The notes: generated by a model from the sequence alone, not told the origin. Counted from the first letter of the stretch, positions 1 to 6,560 are shown. The stretch is 20,746 nt of DNA from an uncultured Oscillospiraceae bacterium (GCA_910588625.1 CAJUQN010000047.1:1-20746); one strand, 5' to 3'. Translations and numbers: made by a program.

Positions 1-36
1 CGGTTAATAAACTCCGTTTTCAATCAATTCATCAGC

Positions 37-114
37 GAGTAAATTACTCATCGTTAAGAGTTAATCACAGAGACACCCAGACGCCAACGGGACGGCATAT
101 AAAAAAACCGTTGG
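37..114. repeat. Palindrome and hairpin in AT-rich leader region
   Basis: GAGTAA and TTACTC flank one central base at 37-49, giving a 13-base palindrome. CCAACGG at 84-90 pairs with CCGTTGG at 108-114 around an A-rich 17-base loop. No open reading frame of note covers positions 1-400, so these are the first of several stem structures in this non-coding stretch. Their role is unknown; binding sites for an element-encoded protein or a transfer or replication origin are possible. Confidence 0.5.
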
Positions 115-157
115 ATGGCGGCTGTCTATTAACACGCCCCAAACGAAAATGAACACC

Positions 158-398
158 AAACGGCGGTTTTGGGTTCGGCGTAAAAGTTTGTGTACAGCCG
201 AAGCAACAACAACTGACTCAATAACCTCTTAATCACAAGTGCTCTACAGAAATAGATGAAATATGAGCGACCTTTTCTCGATATTTCATCTATTTCTGGG
301 AGAAAATGACATTGTCAGTTGTTGTTGCTTTTTAGCGTTTACACAACTTTGTCTGCCCTCTCCGGTTTTGAAACAATGGATTTCAAGACCGCCGTTTT
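158..398. repeat. Large nested inverted repeat, about 240 bp
   Basis: Inverted arms are stacked inside each other. The outermost, 158-171 against 384-397, match at 13 of 14 bases (AAACGGCGGTTTTG with CAAGACCGCCGTTT). Next, 183-194 pairs with about 338-350 with a bulge. Then AAGCAACAACAACTGAC (201-217) pairs perfectly with 314-330, and AGAAATAGATGAAATAT (248-264) pairs perfectly with 281-297. DNA or RNA from here could fold into one long stem. There is no coding sequence inside. Candidates are an origin of transfer, a single-strand replication origin, a MITE-like insertion, or a bidirectional transcription barrier; the sequence alone does not decide. Confidence 0.75.
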
Positions 399-407
399 CT
401 TATGACT

Positions 408-445
408 GACACGGCGGAAAAAGGAGGTTACGCCGTGTCTTTTTA
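408..445 (+). terminator. Terminator-like hairpin with an RBS in its loop
   Basis: GACACGGCG (408-416) and CGCCGTGTC (431-439) form a perfect 9-bp stem followed by a run of T, the form of an intrinsic terminator. The loop carries AAGGAGG (421-427), a full ribosome binding site placed 7 bases before a GTG at 435. A plain terminator would not need this, so it may be an attenuator whose folding competes with translation of a short leader. Confidence 0.6.
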
Positions 446-491
446 TATTCCCCGCCCCTTTGAACTGTCAAAAAAAGCCCGCCTCCTCTAA
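435..491 (+). CDS. Possible 18-residue leader peptide
   Basis: A GTG-started frame of 18 codons plus TAA has an ideal AAGGAGG at 7-base spacing. It encodes a short peptide beginning with hydrophobic and aromatic residues and ending in KKARLL. The start codon lies in the 3' arm of the terminator-like hairpin, so ribosome binding and hairpin folding would exclude each other. No family is recognised. It may be a leader peptide regulating the sigma-like gene downstream, or chance. Confidence 0.3.
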   Translation: MSFYIPRPFELSKKARLL

Positions 492-590
492 AGGGTAGTC
501 CTACCCACAACTGCGAAAATTGTAATATTCAGTCGCCCCGATACGTCCGTGTAGCCTTGCGCTATGCGGGCGTTTTTCTATCCAGGCGGT

Positions 591-676
591 GCTTCTGGAC
601 ACCGTGTCCAGAGGCCCGCTGCCGCTCCCCGCCCCTCCATTTCGATCTGTCCCTTCCCGCCCCGTATCGAAATGGA
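591..676 (+). repeat. Palindrome module, copy 1, ending at the sigma-gene RBS
   Basis: CTGGACACCGTGTCCAG (594-610) is a perfect 17-base palindrome inside a 22-base word that recurs at 1600-1621. It is followed by an inverted repeat, TCCATTTCGAT (636-646) with ATCGAAATGGA (666-676). The right arm runs into the GGAGG ribosome site of the next gene, so an mRNA hairpin would partly mask that site. The same ATCGAAATGGA word recurs at 1578-1588. These look like protein-binding or RNA-regulatory sites used more than once. Confidence 0.65.
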
Positions 677-684
677 GGTTACTT

Positions 685-1104
685 ATGACGACCATCAAAC
701 TGAAAAATTACTACCCCCACCTGACCGAGTGTGTCACCCTGGAAGTGTCGGAGGAGATCGCCGTGACCCTCTCCATTGGGGGCCGTATGTGCGACAGCTA
801 CAAGCGGCGCAAGCGGGACCATGACGAGTGCTCCCTGGACGGGACCCCCGGCTTTGAGGCCGATGTGACCCGGCCCCCGCTGACCCCGGAGGAGATCATG
901 GAGCAGACCGAGGAGCGGGACAACCTCTACACCGCTCTCGACCAGCTTCCGCCTGTCCAGGCCCGCCGGGTCTATGCTCATTACATCTTGGGCAAAAGCA
1001 AGAGCGATATTGCCAGAGCTGAAAATGTTTCGGAGAACGCTGTCCGGGACAGTATCAGCCGGGGCATGGAAATGATGAAAAATATTTTGAAAAAATTTCG
1101 CTGA
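685..1104 (+). CDS. Small sigma-70 region 4-like protein of a mobile element
   Basis: A 139-residue protein. The C-terminal half (about 77-135) reads as a sigma-70 region 4 helix-turn-helix: LYTALDQLPPVQARRVYAHY, then GKSKSDIARAENVSENAVRD, then a basic end. Region 2, which would bind core polymerase and open the -10 element, is absent, so it is more likely a DNA-binding regulator than a complete sigma factor. The N-terminal half (1-60) carries charged and beta-rich sequence seen in element-encoded relatives. The ATG at 685 was chosen over upstream in-frame starts because TGGAGG (673-678) sits 6 bases before it. Proteins of this type commonly lie just upstream of the integrase module in Clostridial conjugative elements, as here. 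A role in controlling excision or transfer genes is inferred. Confidence 0.8.
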   Translation: MTTIKLKNYYPHLTECVTLEVSEEIAVTLSIGGRMCDSYKRRKRDHDECSLDGTPGFEADVTRPPLTPEEIMEQTEERDNLYTALDQLPPVQARRVYAHYILGKSKSDIARAENVSENAVRDSISRGMEMMKNILKKFR

Positions 1105-1666
1105 CCGCCTGCGATTTTGGCCCTAAACCCGCCTGATAGGTGAGGAGGGACAAGCCCCTCCCGCCGACAACTGAATACACAGTATTTCAGGCACAAAACC
1201 CGCGTGATTAGCGACGAAAGGCGCGCCGCCAGGATGGGAGCTCCGAGGAGGTGAACAGGGAGCGGACCGAGCGATCAACGCGAACCTTTGACCCGGCTGT
1301 GGCAGGCCGGGCGCGAGGACAGCGCGGGGGATTATGAAACTTGCTCACGCCCTCCCATGGACTTGCGGGGGAGCTCTGCGGTATGCGCCAGCCCTCTCCA
1401 CGGGGGCAGCGGTATTGCGGAGCTATGACAGCCGGAGCCACCGGCGGCCTGGAATATTCCCGGCGCTGGGGGTGCGTGGCGAATACAGCGTACAACAAAA
1501 CCAAGGAGCCGTCCGCCTGGGGCTTGCCTGTCTTGCGACAGCCCAAACTTTCCCAGGCGCGGCGGCCCCGTCCGTGGATCGAAATGGAATACCCTGCTGG
1601 CTTCTGGACACCGTGTCCAGATGTGGAGCAAGGTTGAAAGGCAGCACTTTTCCGGGTGCTGCCTTT
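1105..1666 (+). ncRNA. Candidate structured non-coding transcript region
   Basis: About 560 nt between the sigma-like gene and TnpW have no credible plus-strand gene. The overlapping frames lack ribosome sites and known domains, and the long minus-strand frames are typical of GC-rich antisense. The block is GC-rich, full of short self-complementary words, and ends in a clear terminator hairpin at 1637-1666. No promoter could be assigned, so the transcript may be the 3' part of the sigma-gene mRNA. I cannot match it to a named RNA family. Group II intron domain V was looked for and not seen. Confidence 0.35.
1578..1621 (+). repeat. Palindrome module, copy 2
   Basis: ATCGAAATGGA (1578-1588) is followed by the same 22-base word at 1600-1621 that contains CTGGACACCGTGTCCAG. 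Both words also occur at 591-676, but in the opposite order. The copies are about 1 kb apart and bracket the sigma-like gene and the non-coding block. The exact 22-base identity in otherwise unrelated surroundings suggests selection or duplication. Confidence 0.65.
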
Positions 1667-1670
1667 CTGC
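1637..1670 (+). terminator. Intrinsic terminator upstream of tnpW
   Basis: AAAGGCAGCAC (1637-1647) and GTGCTGCCTTT (1656-1666) form an 11-bp stem with an 8-base loop; the stem itself ends in T residues and a pyrimidine-rich tail follows. It would end transcripts from the sigma-gene side before tnpW. Confidence 0.75.
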
Positions 1671-1736
1671 GTTTCCCCACCAGCCAGCGGGAAACTTGTA
1701 CGCATAGGAACCCCGTTTTACATAGGAGGGCAGATC

Positions 1737-1925
1737 ATGGCACAGACGAGGACCAACTACCATAAGGAAGTGAAAACGGCCTCTTTCCAGGGCCGGACGA
1801 TTACCGTTGAGAACCTGACCCCCATTCTCGCCCCCAAGGTGCGGGACAAGCGCAAGCGGGAGATCGAGACGGGGCTTTATTCCGTGTTCCGCAAGTACGC
1901 TCCGGGCCGCGCGGAAATGCGCTGA
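1737..1925 (+). CDS. tnpW: TnpW-like transposon-encoded small protein
   Basis: A 62-residue basic protein starting MAQTRTNYHKEVKTASFQGR and containing ITVENLTPILAPKVRDKRKR, a pattern I recognise from TnpW-family proteins of Tn4451-like and related Clostridial elements, where they sit beside serine recombinases. The biochemical role of TnpW is not established. The ATG at 1737 is supported by AGGAGGG about 7 bases upstream; the longer in-frame extension to 1656 overlaps the terminator and lacks a ribosome site. The gene ends 91 bp before the recombinase, which has its own promoter in the gap. Confidence 0.75.
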   Translation: MAQTRTNYHKEVKTASFQGRTITVENLTPILAPKVRDKRKREIETGLYSVFRKYAPGRAEMR

Positions 1926-1938
1926 CCGGGTGACATCC

Positions 1939-1967
1939 TTGTGATTTGGGGCTGTCTTTGGTATAAT
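1939..1967 (+). promoter_or_regulatory. Strong sigma-A promoter for the serine recombinase
   Basis: TTGTGA (1939-1944), a 17-base spacer and TATAAT (1962-1967), with TG one base before the -10 (extended -10 form). Transcription would start around 1974 and run into the recombinase 43 bases later. The recombinase can therefore be expressed independently of the sigma and TnpW genes. Confidence 0.8.
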
Positions 1968-2016
1968 ATACTTGTAAAGGTTGACAGCTCCATTCCGATA
2001 CGGAAAGGAGCCGACA

Positions 2017-3522
2017 ATGGAAAATCGCATTGACGCTATCTACGCGAGACAGTCTGTGGACCGTAAAGACAGTATCAGCATTGAAAGCCAGATCGAGTTC
2101 TGCAAGTACGAGCTGCGGGGAGGGAATTTCAAGGACTACAAAGATAAAGGATTTTCCGGTAAGAACACGGACCGCCCCCGCTTCCAGGAGCTTATGGCCG
2201 ACATCAAGCGGGGCCTGATCCGCCGGGTGGTGGTCTACAAGCTGGACCGTATCAGCCGTTCCATTTTGGATTTCGCCACTATGATGGAGCTCTTTCAGCA
2301 GTACAACGTGGAGTTCGTTTCCTCTACGGAAAAGTTCGATACCTCCACCCCTATGGGCCGGGCCATGCTGAATATCTGCATCGTGTTCGCCCAGTTGGAG
2401 CGCGAGACGATCCAGAAGCGGGTGACAGACGCCTACTACTCCCGGTGTCAAAGGGGCTTCCACATGAGCGGCGCGGCCCCCTACGGCTTCAAGCTGGAGC
2501 CCACCACCATCCAGGGTATCCGCACGAAAATGATGATCCCGGACCCCGACACGGCGAATATCGCCCGGCTGATGTTTGAGATGTACGCCGAGCCATCCAC
2601 GTCGTTCGGGGACATTGCCCGGTACTTCGCCCAGGAGGGCATACTGGTGTATGAAAAGGAATTGAGCCGGGGCTTCATTTCTCAAATGCTCCGCAACCCC
2701 ATTTACGCCCAGGCGGACCTGGAGCTGTACGAGTTCTTCAAGGGGCAGGGGGCCGTGGTGGTGAACGAGGCGGCGGACTTCGCCGGGACCAACGGCTGCT
2801 ATCTCTACCAGGGCCGGGACGTGCAGGAACGAAAAAACAAGGACTTGAAAAATCAAATCCTTGTGCTGGCCCCCAGCGAGGGCATTGTTCCCGCTGATAC
2901 CTGGCTGCGGTGCCGGAAAAAGCTGATGGCAAATATCACGTTCCAGGGCGGGCGCAAGCCGAAAAATACCTGGCTGGCCGGGAAAGTGAAGTGCGGCCAC
3001 TGTGGGCGGGCGTTGAAAAGCATGGGCAACCGGGCGGGGACACAGTATCTCCGGTGCGCCAAGCGAATGGACAATATGGGCTGTGAGGGTTGCGGGACGC
3101 TTCGGACAACGGAGTTTGAACAGTTCGTCTATGAGGCCATGGTGCAAAAGCTCTCCGAGTTCCAAACCCTGACCGCCAAGGCCGAGACAGTCAACCCCAA
3201 GCTGACCGCCTTAAATGTGGAGCTGGCCCAGGTGGAGGACGAGATCGAAAAGCTGTTGAACACCCTGACGGGGGCCAGCGCGGTCCTAATGTCCTACGCC
3301 AACGGGAAGATCGAGGAGCTGGACACCCGCCGCCAAGGGCTGATTAAGGAGATCGCCGCGCTGAACGCTGAAAGCGTTTCCCCGCAAAAGATCGAGTTCC
3401 TGTCCGCCCACCTGGGCAACTGGGAGAACATCGACTTTGAGGACCGGCGGCAAGTAGCCGACATCATTCTCTCCCAGGTCCACGCCACGGCTGACTGTGT
3501 GTCGTTTGAGTGGAAAATCTGA
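2017..3522 (+). CDS. Large serine recombinase (site-specific integrase/excisionase)
   Basis: A 501-residue member of the large serine recombinase family, which cuts and joins DNA at attachment sites through a serine-DNA intermediate. The N-terminal catalytic domain (about 4-150) has Ser13 in YARQSVDRKDS, the GFSGKNTDRP segment and the YKLDRISRSILDF active-site arginine region. A recombinase domain follows (about 170-270, PYGFKLEP onward), then a zinc ribbon starting at Cys326/Cys329 (CGHCG), and a coiled-coil tail (about 385-455). The ATG at 2017 has GGAAAGGAG just upstream; the TTG at 1981 in the same frame is disfavoured because it lies only a few bases past the predicted transcription start and has no ribosome site. 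With TnpW upstream it forms an element recombination module. The attachment site was not found; only 18 bp separate its stop from the next, convergent gene. Confidence 0.92.
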   Translation: MENRIDAIYARQSVDRKDSISIESQIEFCKYELRGGNFKDYKDKGFSGKNTDRPRFQELMADIKRGLIRRVVVYKLDRISRSILDFATMMELFQQYNVEFVSSTEKFDTSTPMGRAMLNICIVFAQLERETIQKRVTDAYYSRCQRGFHMSGAAPYGFKLEPTTIQGIRTKMMIPDPDTANIARLMFEMYAEPSTSFGDIARYFAQEGILVYEKELSRGFISQMLRNPIYAQADLELYEFFKGQGAVVVNEAADFAGTNGCYLYQGRDVQERKNKDLKNQILVLAPSEGIVPADTWLRCRKKLMANITFQGGRKPKNTWLAGKVKCGHCGRALKSMGNRAGTQYLRCAKRMDNMGCEGCGTLRTTEFEQFVYEAMVQKLSEFQTLTAKAETVNPKLTALNVELAQVEDEIEKLLNTLTGASAVLMSYANGKIEELDTRRQGLIKEIAALNAESVSPQKIEFLSAHLGNWENIDFEDRRQVADIILSQVHATADCVSFEWKI

Positions 3523-3540
3523 TTTCTTACCCCCAGCGCC

Positions 3541-5013
3541 TTATTCAATGGTGTGTTTACCATTGTCAAGCGATGTTTGCGTATCTTTGGCAAACAGATA
3601 AAGTTTCGTGGTCTGCTTCTCGCATACAGCTACCAGCCGTCCCTCCATTCCCTGGTACATCTGCACACAATTACCCACAGCAATCTGCTCTGTGATACTG
3701 GCAATGTTGGAGAGATAAGGATACAAAGCCCCATCCTCCGCCAACATTTCCAGTTTGAAGTCAGGATAACTGTCCATCTCGATCTCCAACTTCTCGCTGC
3801 ACGCCAGATCCAGAATAAATTCCCAAACCAAATACCCATCAATGATGCCGACAGGCTCCCAAGGGGCTTTGTCCTCATTTTCCCGCTGGAACAAGTAGGA
3901 ACTCCCATGCTCCACGGCAAAGCAACACACCCCTTGGTTTTCTGAGAGGAACGTGATCTTTCCATCCTTCCGAAGGCGCAGGTTCCCCGGCGGCATGAGG
4001 TAGTTATGTCCTCGGTAACAAGCCTTGGGCATAAATTGATAATATTCCCTCAAAGGCAGAGGCAGCGTCCCACCCAACCGCGCCTCGGCTTTGTCAATTT
4101 TTTCGGGTTCAATCACAGGGCCATCTATACCGGCAAATTTGCGGAGGAACTCCAGAACCGGTGCAATCGAGATTAGATCCCGCTCTTTCTCCGGGCGAAA
4201 CGGTTTAGGCTTCTCTGGGCGTTTATACGAAAAAACCTCATGCCCCTTCTGACTGCGCTGCCAGCGCGGTTCCAGGCTGGCGTGTTCCAGAAGTTCCTCC
4301 AGCGGTTCGTCTGTACGAGCGCCGATCAGGTGTTTCACAACCGGCTCCACAGTTTTTGTGTCACGATTGTAGGTCGTGACTGGTGCAAATTCATCAGGTC
4401 TGCGCCAGCAAAAACCATCGACCGCGAGAAAAGCGGTCGGGATTGCTTCTGATATGCGGACATTTTTCACTGACTGATGCAAACGAGGCAAACTCTCCCA
4501 GACTTCGGTTGAAAACTGTCTTACGCCTAAAATGCTGGGCATGGCATAGACTTGATGGGACGAGAGCCATCGAAGGATAAAATCAGAAAGCAAGACCGTG
4601 TTTTCGCCATATACCAACTCTTTGACTTCTTTGTCCTGGGTGTAAAAAATGGGCGGGTCAGCTTCTTCCTGGTAGTAATAAACCTTTTGGGTATATTTAT
4701 TTTTCGGAGAGGGTTTCATCTCAATTCCCACCGAATAAGTCATGCCTTTTATTTCGTCCCATGCAAAGGGAAGAAGGATGTAGTGCCAATAGGCTCTTTT
4801 GATTCGCTGAACCTTCAGTTCATCAAAGGGGAGCAATGAGCAAGGCCCGGAAAAAAGGGGGTCATCCGGGTGAAAGGTGAGGTACAAATCCATCAATGCT
4901 TCAGGTAGCTTGATTTTCAGCTTCTTTTCCTTGGCGGCAATATCCTCCATAGTGACGATGCTTTCTAATTGACTGCCAAAAGATTTAATTGTTTTCAGTT
5001 CTTTCTGTATCAT
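3541..5013 (-). CDS. Tandem SUKH (SMI1/KNR4) domain protein, immunity-type
   Basis: A 490-residue protein with two SUKH-like units. The first has the typical opening IAAKEKKLKIKLPEALMDLY at about 25-45, the second IDKAEARLGGTLPLPLREYY at about 304-325 with the later DGYLVWEFILDLAC segment (about 388-401). SUKH proteins are best known as immunity proteins against polymorphic and contact-dependent toxins, and as generic protein-binding modules. The middle (about 160-295) is not recognised. No signal peptide or membrane segment is visible in the chosen product. The ATG at 5013 is preceded by AAGGAGG at 7-base spacing; a longer frame to 5091 lacks one. Base composition is lower in GC than the flanking recombinase genes, consistent with separate acquisition. 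No toxin gene lies beside it, so it may be an orphan immunity gene. Confidence 0.7.
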   Translation of the reverse strand: MIQKELKTIKSFGSQLESIVTMEDIAAKEKKLKIKLPEALMDLYLTFHPDDPLFSGPCSLLPFDELKVQRIKRAYWHYILLPFAWDEIKGMTYSVGIEMKPSPKNKYTQKVYYYQEEADPPIFYTQDKEVKELVYGENTVLLSDFILRWLSSHQVYAMPSILGVRQFSTEVWESLPRLHQSVKNVRISEAIPTAFLAVDGFCWRRPDEFAPVTTYNRDTKTVEPVVKHLIGARTDEPLEELLEHASLEPRWQRSQKGHEVFSYKRPEKPKPFRPEKERDLISIAPVLEFLRKFAGIDGPVIEPEKIDKAEARLGGTLPLPLREYYQFMPKACYRGHNYLMPPGNLRLRKDGKITFLSENQGVCCFAVEHGSSYLFQRENEDKAPWEPVGIIDGYLVWEFILDLACSEKLEIEMDSYPDFKLEMLAEDGALYPYLSNIASITEQIAVGNCVQMYQGMEGRLVAVCEKQTTKLYLFAKDTQTSLDNGKHTIE

Positions 5014-5113
5014 AGTCAAGCCTCCTTCATTTCCAGTATAGTGAAAGCCGCTCATTTTGCCAAAGCCCACACCGCCTACCAACAAGAGCATATCTTACAG
5101 GAAAGCTGATTCT

Positions 5114-5142
5114 ATTATAGCCAAGGTTCTTTAATTTTTCAA
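5114..5142 (-). promoter_or_regulatory. Promoter for the SUKH gene
   Basis: On the minus strand TTGAAA (5137-5142), a 17-base spacer, and TATAAT (5114-5119). It lies in the 154-bp gap after the SLOG gene and gives a leader of about 95 nt, so the SUKH gene does not depend on read-through. Confidence 0.75.
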
Positions 5143-5167
5143 GTAATCGGAATAGTGGAACCAGCTT

Positions 5168-5701
5168 TCAATCCGACAAAGTTTTCTGAACGCACCTTGA
5201 CGGAGAATATATCTTTTGCTGCCAGAGGGCAAGGTTGATGACCTCCAGCCCTTGCTTTTCAGCGTAGTCCACCGTATAGGCCGTCCCGCCGCTCTCCCTG
5301 TTGAGGTAGCAGACACACACGCTGCTGTTGTCCACCAGATGGCGGTTCCGCTTGTGCATACAACCCCTGGTGTACGCCTGGGAGGTATAGACCACCTTAT
5401 CCGCCAGAGCCTTGATGCGCTCATACTCTTGCACATCAGCGGCAGGCCAGCCCCTTGTCTGTGTCCGGCAGGGGAATACCAAGATTAGCTTGATATGCGG
5501 ATAACGCCCCTTTAACCTGAGTACAGTCTGGGCGGCGAGGGTGTCCCAGCCACGGGCACCCCCGGCCCCATAAAATCGGATGCCCCTGTCGATCAGGCCG
5601 GTGATCGTGTCCTCCAGCTTGGCGGCGAGTTCCTCCCGCCCCCATACCGGCAGCTCCCGGTGGCCGGTAAAGCAACAGGTCTGTTCCCGCACTGTACTCA
5701 C
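5168..5701 (-). CDS. SLOG-family (DUF1273/YpsA-like) nucleotide-binding protein
   Basis: A 177-residue single-domain Rossmann-like protein. It shows the family opening CCFTGHREL (9-17), the phosphate-binding-type loop YGAGGARGWDTLAA (44-57), a central KLILVFPC strand (71-78), and the C-terminal SGGTAYTVDYAEKQGLEVIN stretch (137-156). SLOG proteins are predicted to bind nucleotides or nucleotide-derived ligands and some act as sensors in conflict systems; the exact role of this subfamily is unknown. It is common in Clostridial mobile elements. The frame begins with GTG at 5701, with AAGGA 8 bases upstream; a second GTG three codons later (5692) has GGGAG at 8 bases and is an equally good start. 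Confidence 0.8.
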   Translation of the reverse strand: MSTVREQTCCFTGHRELPVWGREELAAKLEDTITGLIDRGIRFYGAGGARGWDTLAAQTVLRLKGRYPHIKLILVFPCRTQTRGWPAADVQEYERIKALADKVVYTSQAYTRGCMHKRNRHLVDNSSVCVCYLNRESGGTAYTVDYAEKQGLEVINLALWQQKIYSPSRCVQKTLSD

Positions 5702-5724
5702 TCCCTATATCCTTCTGTGGCTAT

Positions 5725-5754
5725 ATTATATCATTGGATTGCTATAAATGGCAA
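5725..5754 (-). promoter_or_regulatory. Promoter for the SLOG gene
   Basis: On the minus strand TTGCCA (5749-5754), an 18-base spacer, and TATAAT (5725-5730), about 25 bases before the GTG start. The leader is short. Confidence 0.7.
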
Positions 5755-5773
5755 CTACCCTCCATAAATAAAA

Positions 5774-5806
5774 CTGCTGAAAGATGATAACCTTTTAGCA
5801 GGAGGG
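5774..5806 (+). promoter_or_regulatory. Inverted repeat overlapping the Cro/C1-type gene's RBS
   Basis: CTGCT-AAAG (5774-5782) and CTTT-AGCAG (5792-5801) form an interrupted inverted repeat whose right arm abuts GGAGG (5801-5806). It could be an operator for the regulator that follows or an RNA hairpin limiting its translation. Confidence 0.45.
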
Positions 5807-5814
5807 GCGATGCT

Positions 5815-6042
5815 ATGGAAACACAATACCGGGAGCAGTACATCCGTTTTGGGCTGAAGGTGCAATACTACCGAAAATTGCAGGGGCTGACGCAGGAGGC
5901 ATTTGCGGACAAGATCGGCAAGTCCTGGTCGTTTGTCGCTAAAATTGAAAGCCCCACACGAGCCTTTGGCGTGTCGATGGAAACGCTGTTCAAGATTGCG
6001 GAGGCGCTGGAAGTTCCCGTTTCAAAACTGTTTGAGGAATAA
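5815..6042 (+). CDS. Small Cro/C1-type helix-turn-helix regulator
   Basis: A 75-residue protein that is little more than one XRE-type DNA-binding domain: FGLKVQYYRKLQGLTQEAFA, then DKIGKSWSFVAKIE, then SMETLFKIAEALEVPVSKLF. The second and recognition helices lie at about residues 26-45. There is no extra sensing or dimerisation domain. It has AGGAGGGG 8-14 bases before the ATG, starts divergently from the SLOG gene and is followed at once by a strong terminator, so it is a single-gene transcript. The 110-bp divergent gap with an inverted repeat suggests it controls itself and perhaps the SLOG gene. Confidence 0.85.
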   Translation: METQYREQYIRFGLKVQYYRKLQGLTQEAFADKIGKSWSFVAKIESPTRAFGVSMETLFKIAEALEVPVSKLFEE

Positions 6043-6048
6043 AAAAGC

Positions 6049-6094
6049 CGCCCTGGGCTGACTATTTTCAGTCAGTCCAGGGCGAATTTTTTCT
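6049..6094 (+). terminator. Intrinsic terminator after the regulator
   Basis: CGCCCTGG-CTGACT (6049-6063) pairs with AGTCAG-CCAGGGCG (6070-6084), a 14-bp stem with one mismatch and a 6-base loop, followed by six T residues. The stretch from here to about 6268 holds no gene I can support. Confidence 0.9.
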
Positions 6095-6268
6095 TTCAAG
6101 GCCGGAACTCGGCGACTGTGGCCGGGGCGCGGAGGTGGGAGGACACGGCCCCCAACTTTTAGGTATCAAGTCCATAGGCAAACTGCTCATCTATCGTCTG
6201 GACAGCGCTCAGTCCCGCCGCCTGCTTGTAGGGTCGTGTAGATCGTGGTAGCACCTCCTCTCGCCATG

Positions 6269-6302
6269 AAAAAAGACAGCAGGCAAAGCGCCCGCTGTCT
6301 TT
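6269..6302 (-). terminator. Terminator of the small membrane-protein gene
   Basis: AAAGACAGC (6272-6280) and GCTGTCTTT (6294-6302) pair, with GGC/GCC extending the stem inward. Read on the minus strand, the stem is followed by a run of six T residues. It lies just past the stop codon of the leftward gene starting at 6501. Confidence 0.8.
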
Positions 6303-6315
6303 AAGGGTGTTAATT

Positions 6316-6501
6316 TCATTTCTTGCTTTCAATGGAATTTATGATAAATGCTCCCATTGTAACAACTACAAAGATAATAGAAATATACGGGGTAAGTTCA
6401 AAATTTACTCCGCCAAAAATTTCATCAATAAAAACTCCGACTACTAATCCAACAAATCCAATCAAAAGACTTATAAGAACGGCAACTATTGATTTTTTCA
6501 T
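6316..6501 (-). CDS. Small two-helix membrane protein
   Basis: A 61-residue protein with two hydrophobic segments, about 4-26 (SIVAVLISLLIGFVGLVVGV) and 39-56 (YISIIFVVVTMGAFIINS), joined by a short acidic/aromatic loop and ending in ESKK. It is AT-rich compared with its neighbours. AAAGGATG lies about 8 bases before the ATG, and a clean terminator follows, so it appears to be a real single gene. No family is recognised. Small membrane proteins in such islands can be toxins, anti-phage effectors or superinfection factors, but nothing here shows which. Confidence 0.65.
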   Translation of the reverse strand: MKKSIVAVLISLLIGFVGLVVGVFIDEIFGGVNFELTPYISIIFVVVTMGAFIINSIESKK

Positions 6502-6528
6502 AAAGCAACATCCTTTCAGTTAGATTTC

Positions 6529-6560
6529 TTCCGGTTTGCTTATATATTTATTTACCGGAA
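6529..6560. promoter_or_regulatory. Inverted repeat upstream of the small membrane-protein gene
   Basis: TTCCGGT (6529-6535) and ACCGGAA (6554-6560) flank an 18-base AT-rich centre, directly upstream of the leftward small gene. The spacing suits a dimeric repressor site around a promoter, but no clear -35/-10 pair was found. The rest of 6502-6649 holds no gene. Confidence 0.45.

Noticed and set aside
594..1616. The 17-base palindromes as recombinase attachment sites
   Set aside because: Large serine recombinase sites are longer and only weakly symmetric, and both copies lie inside the element beside regulatory genes; a regulator site fits better.
1105..1666. Group II intron
   Set aside because: No domain V-like hairpin, no intron-encoded reverse transcriptase and no typical 5' boundary were seen.
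1801..3165. 454-codon minus-strand open frame opposite the first serine recombinase
   Set aside because: Antisense to a gene with clear motifs; composition is typical of GC-rich antisense, with no domain or ribosome site.
6155..6255. About 31-codon GTG-started minus-strand frame after the small gene's terminator
   Set aside because: The ribosome-like AGGAGG abuts the GTG with no spacing and lies behind a terminator; not convincing as a gene.
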